Assembly: GCA_964485695.1 (NCBI GenBank)
Contig: CAZAKZ010000122.1
Coordinates: forward strand, 1-16,929
Direction of reading: 5' to 3'
Length of the DNA: 16,929 nt
From: CAZAKZ01 sp964485695
Lineage (GTDB): Bacteria > Planctomycetota > JAFGQW01
The position numbers and the translations under genes are program-made. A model generated the notes under the pieces. That model made no database searches, had not been told where the DNA came from, and was given only the letters and a program-made list of their open reading frames with translations. Position 1 is the stretch's first letter. The number at the start of each line of letters is the position of its first letter. Below, piece by piece: positions 1 to 5,722 of the stretch.

Positions 1-249
1 AAAACGAGCAGGACGCGCTTCAGTCCGCAGCCTCCTGGAGCTTAACGGCATTGGGAATACAACCTGTTTCAGGGTACGACGGACCTGTTCCCCCAGCAGG
101 TCCTGGGTCGTCAGCTCCTGCTGGGTGTGCATGGCACTGAGGAACAAGTTGTGGACACAAAGGAACGTGGTTGCCAGAATCGATATCACGATGGTGACCT
201 CGATGAATGAGATTCCGTTTTGCAGAGGCTTGCGACCTGACTGGATCAT
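1..249 (-). CDS. Prepilin-like protein, 3' end cut by window edge
   Basis: Reading the minus strand from the ATG at 249-247 gives 83 codons with no stop before the window edge, so the C-terminus is missing. The N-terminus is a class III (type IV pilin) signal: a short basic leader (MIQSGRKPLQNG), predicted cleavage after Gly12, then ISFIEVTIVISILATTFL with Glu at mature position +5 and a hydrophobic helix. Such proteins are cleaved and methylated by a prepilin peptidase and assemble into type IV pili or a type II secretion pseudopilus. The start codon overlaps the stop of the upstream gene as ATGA (249-246), which suggests translational coupling. In type IV pilus clusters a PilW-type minor pilin commonly follows PilV. 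That assignment is inference; the prepilin call itself is firm. Confidence 0.82.
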   Translation of the reverse strand, partial: MIQSGRKPLQNGISFIEVTIVISILATTFLCVHNLFLSAMHTQQELTTQDLLGEQVRRTLKQVVFPMPLSSRRLRTEARPARF

Positions 250-857
250 TGGCTATCCTCCCTCGGCGTGAGCCACGTGGTCAGTCTCAGTATCTGATTC
301 CCGGATACGCCTCGCCAGCGCACCTCTACGACCACGGGCAAATGGATATATCGCTCGTCCTTGGGGTGGGAGTCGACCGCGCCGTCACCATCGAGATCTC
401 GAGGCAGGCCGAACAGGTCGTCATCCAAGTCTTCCCGAAGAACCGGATCCTGATGCGTCCAGTTTGCCGGTGGTGATCCCACAGGAAAGCGGACCTTGCC
501 GACCAGTCCATCCGGGTCTCTGTGGACGGGGCTCAATCCATGGAGGGCAAAACCGGGTCCAGGAGCATCGGGAGGATCGTTCCTGGTCGATGCGTCGAAA
601 GCAGCGAATACCGTTTTGAAATCGTGTTCTTTGAGAACCTCGATCTTGGCCCGCGCTCCTTCGAGTGCAGCGCGGAACTCCCGATTCAAGCGGGTCTGGT
701 TCGAGTGTGAGAGAGCCAGGGAGGCCTGGGCCATGAGGCCGATTGCCAGGATCGATATGGCGATGAGTATCTCGACTGCCGAGAATCCGCAACAGGCATC
801 GGAACCAGGAGACAGCCTTGGGCCGGAGTGGTTGGCTTGTGCAAGGAATGTTTTCAT
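246..857 (-). CDS. PilV-like minor prepilin
   Basis: This is a 203-aa protein with a type IV prepilin N-terminus: leader to Gly24, then FSAVEILIAISILAIGLMAQ, with Glu29 at mature position +5. The extended helix continues to about residue 75. The rest is a small hydrophilic globular domain. Residues 154-162 (DLDGDGAVD) form a dockerin/EF-hand-like Ca-binding loop preceded by an acidic stretch (DLDDD, 143-147). The in-frame ATG at 873-875 is possible, but the ATG at 857-855 is preferred because AGAGGAG (869-863) lies 5 nt upstream of it. The gene overlaps the next prepilin gene by the ATGA at 249-246, so the two form one transcription unit. The likely role is as a minor pilin or pseudopilin in the inner membrane/periplasm. 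PilV-like is assigned from size, order and N-terminus only. Confidence 0.82.
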   Translation of the reverse strand: MKTFLAQANHSGPRLSPGSDACCGFSAVEILIAISILAIGLMAQASLALSHSNQTRLNREFRAALEGARAKIEVLKEHDFKTVFAAFDASTRNDPPDAPGPGFALHGLSPVHRDPDGLVGKVRFPVGSPPANWTHQDPVLREDLDDDLFGLPRDLDGDGAVDSHPKDERYIHLPVVVEVRWRGVSGNQILRLTTWLTPREDSQ

Positions 858-905
858 CCCATCTCCTCTGATCATTTTTTGCTATACTTTATATTGCTTA
901 TATAA

Positions 906-911
906 ATTATA
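906..911 (-). promoter_or_regulatory. Possible -10 box for the prepilin genes
   Basis: The minus strand reads TATAAT here, 48 nt upstream of the preferred prepilin start, inside a strongly AT-rich tract (about 870-925) that stands out from the GC-rich surroundings. No convincing -35 hexamer is found 16-18 nt upstream (the sequence there is ATGGAT or similar), so this is only a candidate. Confidence 0.28.
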
Positions 912-1328
912 CCCTATCTAATCCATGGATCCATCAGGATTTGGGGCAGAGTCCTCGCGCCCGGATTCCATCGTTATCAATTCCCAAGGATCTGGGGAGC
1001 CGGGCCATTGACCTCGAGGCGATTCAATCCAGGGCATAAATCCTAATGAGCATTCATGTTAAAAGGTCTTCAGCCAAGCTGATTTGAACGAGTATGCCTG
1101 GCTACCTTGGACAAATATGGGGATGGATCGAACTCGAGATCTGATCGCTATTTCTGGGGGCATTCCGGCCTTATTTCGCAACCTGAGACACCAGTCGCAA
1201 GTCGTCCTTGATATCTGTCCGTCGATTTCGACAAGATGGCCGTGAAATTTGCACCGGGACAGGCGCGCCCGGTCTGAAAACGGACCCCGGATTTCCGCCG
1301 GGCTGGCCCGGCCCTGTAGGGGATTGAG
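912..1328. other. Intergenic region between divergent transcription units
   Basis: This stretch separates the minus-strand prepilin genes from the plus-strand beta-propeller gene. I see no convincing gene in it; the reading frames that cross it on the minus strand are antisense to the downstream gene. It should hold the promoter for the gene at 1329, but no clear -35/-10 pair was found (TTGACC at 1008-1013 lacks a properly spaced -10). Confidence 0.5.
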
Positions 1329-2510
1329 ATGAAACTCGTTTGGATGGTCTGGACGCTGGTTGTCCTCGAAGTCGGACTCCTTCCGACCTCGATTCCCGCT
1401 CAGGACGCACCGAACGCCAGGGCCATGAAGATCGGCCAGCCGAGCCGTGAGAAGTACCCCGCCGACACCGGGCCCGATTGCTGGTTCCGGTCCGTATGCG
1501 ACCTTCACACGTTCCGGGGGCGGATCTACGTCGGTAGCGGGTGGATTGGAGCGCAGAAGGGTTCCACCTATCTCTGGTCCTTCGGAGTCAAAGAGGTTTT
1601 CAAGAAGCACTTCTCGGTGAGCGACGAACAGGTGCCTTCCCCGGTGGGATCGTTCCACGTCTACGACCGGAAGCTGGTGTTCACGGGTGGCGATCCCATG
1701 GGCAAGACGGGGACGCTCTTCCTGTTTGACGGCCGGAAATGGAGGAAGAAGTATCCTTGCATCCCCAACGTCCACAAGTGCGGCGACGTGGCCCTTTTCA
1801 AGGGAGATCTCTACGTCATCAAATCGCCCTTCGGATACTCCCAGACGGGGCAGGACCTGGTGAAGTCAGCGAACGGCGGAAAGTCGTGGTCCTACATACT
1901 CCGACACTCGAAGAGTGAGCACAACCTCAGTCTCGTCGGGATGGCTGTCTTTGACGACTTCCTGCTCGTCTGGGGCTGCAGGAACCTCAAGGCGGGCTAC
2001 CGCAAGGCGAGTCCCTGCGCCTTCCGGTACCGAGGAAAGGGCGAGCTGGAACCCCTGTCCACTCCCCTCTACGCGTCCGGGACGAAGCACATTTTCCCCA
2101 GCAGGATCGTGCGGTACCGTAAGGGAATCCTCTTCACCGCACGGGCAAACCGCTACTCGACGGACATTTCCCCTTGCCCCCTCTATTTCCTCGATGACTT
2201 CCAGAAGGGAGCGGTGCTCGTCAAGAGGTTCGAGAGCGAGAGCGTCTTCGATGTCCTCGTGCGGGACAAGACCTGCCACGTGCTGACAGCCTCCCGGGAG
2301 GGCGACGACTGTTTTCGGGGGCGCATCCACACGTCGCCGGATCTCAAGGACTGGACCGAGGCCGTGACGTTCACCGTGAAGGCCCTGCCCTTTTCCTTCG
2401 AGCTTCTGAAGGGCCGCTACTATGTGGGGCTGGGAAACCGGTGGCACGTGAAGTTCGCGGATGCTGAGTCGGGCAGCATCTACCGGATCGAAAGGCTGCA
2501 GAAGAAATGA
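1329..2510 (+). CDS. Exported Asp-box/sialidase-like beta-propeller protein
   Basis: This is a 393-aa protein beginning with a Sec-type signal peptide (MKLVWMVWTLVVLEV..., probable cleavage near IPAQ, residues 22-25). AGGGG at 1318-1322, 6 nt before the ATG, supports the start. The mature part consists of short beta-strand-rich repeats with Gly/aromatic turns. It contains Asp-box-like motifs (S-x-D/N-x-G-x-x-W): SANGGKSW at residues 180-187 and TSPDLKDW at 335-342. This pattern is typical of BNR/sialidase or GH43-like propellers. No complete sialidase catalytic set (Arg triad, Tyr/Glu) could be recognised, so enzymatic function is unknown; a carbohydrate-binding or structural exported role is possible. 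A frameshifted small relative with a similar motif follows 19 nt downstream, so the two probably form one unit. Confidence 0.75.
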   Translation: MKLVWMVWTLVVLEVGLLPTSIPAQDAPNARAMKIGQPSREKYPADTGPDCWFRSVCDLHTFRGRIYVGSGWIGAQKGSTYLWSFGVKEVFKKHFSVSDEQVPSPVGSFHVYDRKLVFTGGDPMGKTGTLFLFDGRKWRKKYPCIPNVHKCGDVALFKGDLYVIKSPFGYSQTGQDLVKSANGGKSWSYILRHSKSEHNLSLVGMAVFDDFLLVWGCRNLKAGYRKASPCAFRYRGKGELEPLSTPLYASGTKHIFPSRIVRYRKGILFTARANRYSTDISPCPLYFLDDFQKGAVLVKRFESESVFDVLVRDKTCHVLTASREGDDCFRGRIHTSPDLKDWTEAVTFTVKALPFSFELLKGRYYVGLGNRWHVKFADAESGSIYRIERLQKK

Positions 2511-2529
2511 ACACCGACGAGGAGGAGAA

Positions 2530-3055
2530 ATGGCTGATCGAGGCCGGAAGTTCCCGAGTTGCCAACCCCTATGTGAGCAGTTCATACACGGAGTCTGCCC
2601 GGGCCTGCGCGTGATGGGCCTGGTCTGCATCGCTTTGCTCATCGCCTCGCTCCGGGCTGTCTGCCCCCAGGAAACGAAAAACCGTTTTGATGCCGGCAAA
2701 CTCACCAGACAACTCGATCTCCCATTCTTGCACGGTCATGGATCCTCGCGGCGGCATGCACGTCTTCTTCGCGCTGTCCGGCAATACACCCAAGCACCGG
2801 AAAGGGATCGCCCACGCGTTCACTCTCGACTACGTCCACTGGACCAGGCCGCGAATGGTCATCAGGGTGAGCGAGGTGAGGATGGAACTACGAAACGGCC
2901 GGAAGATCACGCCCGACCACATCGGCGGGCCGTCCGTGCACCTGAATCTGAAAGCCGGCGTGTTCGAGATGGTCTACCACGCGGATGCGAAACGGCAGGC
3001 GACCTGGAAAGAGGGCGGCGGGCGCCATTCTCGGTACGCCGTCATGGACGTCTAG
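2530..3055 (+). pseudogene. Frameshifted small exported Asp-box protein
   Basis: AGGAGG at 2520-2525 precedes the ATG at 2530; a second in-frame ATG at 2614 begins a signal peptide (MGLVCIALLIASLRAVCPQ). After about position 2680 this frame becomes Arg/His-rich nonsense. The +1 frame instead encodes a sensible propeller-like segment: CTVMDPRGGMHVFFALSG, then AHAFTLDYVHWTRP (Asp-box-like TLDYVHW), then DHIGGPSVHLNLKAG, ending at TAG 3053-3055. Removing one A from the AAAAA run at 2677-2681 joins signal peptide and mature part into one reading frame of 174 codons (146 from the second ATG). The product would still be short for a propeller, so the gene may also be truncated. A true pseudogene and a homopolymer sequencing error cannot be told apart here. 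It lies 19 nt downstream of a related propeller gene. Confidence 0.68.
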
Positions 3056-3398
3056 CAGCCTGTGGATAAACTCTCACAGACCCCAATCGGTCCTTATCGC
3101 CTGAACAAGTACAGAGAGCCATGTCTCGATTTGAAACCGAACACCCGGGTTACGGCCAATAAACACATATCTCGGATGTGGTATTGCATAATCCAGTCCC
3201 AGGCCTTATGATCGGATATTGGTTGAGAGATCTGAATACGACCTGTTCAGGTTGCCAGGACTCCCAGATCACGATTCGTTTTTCCTGTGTCCGCGCCTGA
3301 CAGCGAAGATCTGTAGAAATGGAGAATTTCCCACCATTAACCTAGCCGACTTTTCATCCACTTCAGTCGTTTCATTTTATTCAAGGAGGTCTATCGAG
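3056..3398. other. Intergenic region upstream of exported protein gene
   Basis: About 340 bp with lower GC than the flanking genes. The only open frame through it is an N-terminal extension of the downstream gene, without a signal peptide or supporting ribosome binding site, and I reject it. It contains a candidate promoter (3184-3212) and the ribosome binding site AAGGAGGT at 3383-3390. Confidence 0.5.
3184..3212 (+). promoter_or_regulatory. Candidate sigma-70-type promoter
   Basis: TTGCAT (3184-3189) and TATGAT (3207-3212) are separated by 17 nt. The -10 matches consensus at 5 of 6 positions, the -35 at only 3 of 6. It would give the downstream exported-protein gene a leader of about 180 nt. 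Planctomycete promoters are poorly defined, so this remains tentative. Confidence 0.3.
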
Positions 3399-4388
3399 AT
3401 GAAAAAAAGCCTGATTTGTGTTGCTCTCTTGCTCTGTATATGTGCGGGCTTGACGGCCCAGTTCGTATACAACCCATCCAATACCCCGGCCACTGGTGGA
3501 GGCAATTCCTGGCCCTTCAACCTCTACACCAAGTGGCGCTTCCAGTTCATCGTCGACAAGGCGATCCTGGGGACAAAGCCTCTCCTCATCACGGACATTG
3601 CCTTCTCGGGATCCTATTCCCCCTCGAGAACCTTTGCGGTGTCCGACTTCCAGATGAGGATGGGCCACACCACCCACAAGAACTTCTCTGGTGCAGGAAC
3701 CACGAAGTTCGACGACATGATCGGCCCCGCCCCCACCGAGGTCTACAAGAGGGGGGCGATCAAGTGGCTCTGCACTTATCACGTCTGGAGCGACATCGGA
3801 CTCACCAGCCCCTTCCTCTACAACGGGATCGATAACGTCTGCGTCGAGATCCGGTACAACCACACCACTTCCGGTGGAACGGTTACCCTGACCGATCCCA
3901 GCATTGCCCGTGCCTATACTCATGCCCGGTACGTTGCGGATCCCTTCAATGCAGTGAACTGGTACACTCCGATACCAGGCGAGATGATGGGTCCGAAACA
4001 TCGTCTCACCGTCGCGCCTGCACCCTTTACCTGCAATGCGTCTGCCAAGCAGTCGGTGGGCACCAGCGGCGCCATCAGCCTCTCGAGCGGCCCGGCAACC
4101 GACTTATTCCAGATTGCCGCATCCATGGGCAACAAGGTCAAGATCGACCTGGGAAAATGCTCGGTGTATCTGGATCCGGATGGAGTTCTGTACTATTCCA
4201 TCATGTTCGGCTCGCCTTACTTCAACGGCTATAGCGGCACACTCGTCGGTGGAGCCGGACAAGGCAAGTTCTCGCCTCCGGCCCTTCCGGCCCTGGTCGG
4301 ACTTGACGTGTTCCACGCCGCGGTTGCCTTCAACAAGGGCGGAGTCACCGCCTGCACCAACACCGTGAAAACGGAACTGACCCGATAA
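3399..4388 (+). CDS. Exported planctomycete-type protein of unknown function
   Basis: This is a 329-aa protein. The start at ATG 3399 is fixed by AAGGAGGT (3383-3390, 8 nt spacing) and by a clear signal peptide, MKKSLICVALLLCICAGLTA. The mature N-terminus (NPSNTPATGGGNSWPFN, residues 25-41) resembles a family of abundant secreted proteins I associate with marine planctomycetes. The region up to about residue 205 looks like a beta-sandwich domain. After a short linker (about residue 208, APAPFTCNASA) comes a second module with the pattern LDPDGVLY...VGLDVFHAAVAFN...TNTVKTEL. That C-terminal module recurs in the orphan reading frame at 4558-4857. No catalytic motif is visible; a cell-surface or extracellular structural role is a guess. 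A strong terminator follows the stop codon by about 30 nt. Confidence 0.8.
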   Translation: MKKSLICVALLLCICAGLTAQFVYNPSNTPATGGGNSWPFNLYTKWRFQFIVDKAILGTKPLLITDIAFSGSYSPSRTFAVSDFQMRMGHTTHKNFSGAGTTKFDDMIGPAPTEVYKRGAIKWLCTYHVWSDIGLTSPFLYNGIDNVCVEIRYNHTTSGGTVTLTDPSIARAYTHARYVADPFNAVNWYTPIPGEMMGPKHRLTVAPAPFTCNASAKQSVGTSGAISLSSGPATDLFQIAASMGNKVKIDLGKCSVYLDPDGVLYYSIMFGSPYFNGYSGTLVGGAGQGKFSPPALPALVGLDVFHAAVAFNKGGVTACTNTVKTELTR

Positions 4389-4419
4389 CTCGATTTGTCT
4401 GAGGTGGATTATTTCGATC

Positions 4420-4454
4420 GGCCTGATCCCGACACCGGGATCAGGCCTGTTTTT
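4420..4454 (+). terminator. Intrinsic terminator
   Basis: Perfect 12-bp stem GGCCTGATCCCG (4420-4431) / CGGGATCAGGCC (4436-4447), loop ACAC, followed by TG and a T5 run (4450-4454). This is a textbook Rho-independent terminator 31 nt after the stop of the exported-protein gene. Confidence 0.92.
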
Positions 4455-4458
4455 ATGT

Positions 4459-4478
4459 GTACGCCATGCCTGGCGTAC
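4459..4478. repeat. Inverted repeat, 8-bp arms
   Basis: GTACGCCA (4459-4466) and TGGCGTAC (4471-4478) are perfect inverted arms around a TGCC loop. It sits between two stronger hairpins in the convergent intergenic region. It has no U-tract on either strand; function unknown. Confidence 0.6.
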
Positions 4479-4517
4479 TTGACCCGCGATGGGGTGTGAT
4501 CTGGGGAAGGTCAGGGG

Positions 4518-4551
4518 GACACAGGACCGTCGGAATTGACGGTCCTGTGTC
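4518..4551 (-). terminator. 14-bp-stem hairpin, probable terminator for the minus-strand unit
   Basis: Perfect inverted repeat: GACACAGGACCGTC (4518-4531) and GACGGTCCTGTGTC (4538-4551), with a 6-nt loop. On the minus strand it lies 6 nt beyond the stop codon of the 4558-4857 reading frame, which is where a terminator for the TetR unit would be. No T-run follows on either strand, so it may act as a Rho-independent-like barrier or mRNA-end stabiliser rather than a classical terminator. Confidence 0.6.
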
Positions 4552-4557
4552 GTGCTT

Positions 4558-4857
4558 TCACGGCTGGATGGTGAAAGCGTATGTGTTGGAAATAGTCAGA
4601 ATGCCGCTCGGCGCGGTGAGGTCGAGCGTGATGAAGGCATTGTGTATCTTGAGGCCGGCCAGGACAGCTGCACCGGGGATGTTCAGCTTGGCCTTTGCCT
4701 TGCCGGCTCCGTCCAGCATGCCGTTGAACGAATCGAAGACGGCAGGCAACAGCCCGCCGGTGGATAGCACCAGGAGGGAGTCCGGGGAGAGGTTGATCTG
4801 CCGCGTGTCGACGGGAATGGGGCCTGCACCGAAGGAGCTGCCCACGTAATAGGCCAC
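4558..4857 (-). pseudogene. Orphan C-terminal module of an exported protein (gene remnant)
   Basis: The frame encodes 99 aa starting at GTG 4857-4855. The sequence (AYYVGSSFGAGPIP..., LSPDSLLVLSTGG, LAGLKIHNAFITLD, ISNTYAFTI) aligns by eye with the C-terminal module of the exported protein at 3399-4388 (LDPDGVLYYS, LVGLDVFHAAVAFN, TNTVKTEL). It has no signal peptide and no N-terminal domain. Family similarity begins exactly at the TetR stop codon: the arrangement is TGA-A-GTG, so it could be translated by reinitiation after TetR, but the product would stay in the cytoplasm. The simplest reading is the 3' remnant of a larger secreted-protein gene whose 5' part was replaced by the TetR region. 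A functional small protein cannot be excluded. Confidence 0.6.
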
Positions 4858-4858
4858 T

Positions 4859-5449
4859 TCATGTTGTTTCGGGGGGCGCGTCTGAGCTCGGTGGGGGGCC
4901 GAGCACGCGCCAAATGGCTTCGACCACGGCTGCCGTGTAATCGGCGGCGGGGCCCTGGAGGGCGCCTTCGGTGATCATCCGTGGGACGTTCAGCATCAGG
5001 CCCGTGAAGTGACTGAGAGCGAGCCGAGGTTCGACTTCCGGGATCTCATTCGCGTCAATCGCTCGACGGACCAGGTCGAGAATGATCTGACCCTGACCAC
5101 CTGCGAGTTCATCGTCCTCTTCCGGACGGGTTTCCGGCGTGAGAAGAACGTAGCGAAATGCGTCGGGGCTCGTGTCGAAGGACTCGAACGTGAGGCTCAC
5201 CCACATCTCCACGGTTTGCCGGAACGGCAGGCGCCGCGATGCCAACTGTTGCTTCTCAGCCACCATCTGATCGACGACGCGGTGGTACGCGGCACGAAGC
5301 AGGGCGTCCTTGCTCGGGTAGTGCTTGTAGATCGCCGCCTCGGTGACCCCGGCCGCCCGGGCGATGGCTCGCGTGCGCGCCGCGCCGGCGCCACCCTCGG
5401 CCACGACCCGGATTGCGCTGTTCAGCAGGTTTTCCTGGGTGTTCTTCAT
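4859..5449 (-). CDS. TetR/AcrR-family transcriptional regulator
   Basis: This is a 196-aa protein, normal for the family. The N-terminal DNA-binding domain (about residues 5-52) has the typical helix-turn-helix RTRAIARAAGVTEAAIYKHY at 26-45, followed by PSKDALLRAAY. The all-alpha C-terminal half would bind a ligand and dimerise; the ligand cannot be predicted. The ATG at 5449 is chosen because GGAG (5459-5456) lies 6 nt upstream and the HTH then sits at its usual distance from the start. A longer in-frame start at 5527 would read through the operator and add a non-family sequence. A near-perfect 24-bp palindrome lies 11 nt upstream of the start, which implies autoregulation. Neighbouring target genes are uncertain; the selenoprotein-like gene at 5723 is the nearest divergent candidate. 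Confidence 0.9.
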   Translation of the reverse strand: MKNTQENLLNSAIRVVAEGGAGAARTRAIARAAGVTEAAIYKHYPSKDALLRAAYHRVVDQMVAEKQQLASRRLPFRQTVEMWVSLTFESFDTSPDAFRYVLLTPETRPEEDDELAGGQGQIILDLVRRAIDANEIPEVEPRLALSHFTGLMLNVPRMITEGALQGPAADYTAAVVEAIWRVLGPPPSSDAPPETT

Positions 5450-5460
5450 GGTCGACTCCG

Positions 5461-5484
5461 TGGTTAGTAAACGTTTACTCACCA
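5461..5484. promoter_or_regulatory. Palindromic operator, probable TetR-family binding site
   Basis: The core AGTAAACGTTTACT (5466-5479) is a perfect palindrome. It extends to TGGT (5461-5464) and ACCA (5481-5484) with a single mismatched pair (5465/5480), giving 22 of 24 symmetric positions. Its place directly upstream of the regulator's ribosome binding site is typical of autoregulated TetR genes. Assignment to this regulator is inference from position and symmetry. Confidence 0.82.
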
Positions 5485-5633
5485 AACGTGACCTGGCGAA
5501 ATCACGCAGGGATTTCTGGGGACACATGAGGGAAAAGTACGTAAAGCTATCTATTTTGGAGATTTAGGAGGTCGAGGATTCCGTCCGGGTCGGATGATCG
5601 CCGGTTTTGGGGGCACTCCTGAGGATGCGAACA

Positions 5634-5690
5634 GCCTGAAGATCAGGCATGTACTATGTCCACCGCTTCTGGTATGGTTGCCGGCGGCAA
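5634..5690. repeat. Two short inverted repeats upstream of the thioredoxin-fold gene
   Basis: GCCTGA (5634-5639) / TCAGGC (5643-5648) and TTGCCG (5678-5683) / CGGCAA (5685-5690) lie within 90 nt of the start codon at 5723. Either might be an operator half-site pair or leader structure. They are short enough to be chance, and no promoter hexamers could be assigned with confidence. Confidence 0.25.
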
Positions 5691-5722
5691 ACTGATACAT
5701 CCCGACAGCAGGAGATCTCCCC

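Noticed and set aside
2674..2682. Programmed -1 frameshift at GAAAAAC
   Set aside because: The frame change needed is +1, not -1, and the 7-mer is not a proper X-XXY-YYZ site in the zero frame; no downstream pseudoknot was evident.
3219..3398. N-terminal extension of the exported-protein gene
   Set aside because: There is no ribosome site for it, and the AAGGAGGT site plus signal peptide fix the start at 3399.
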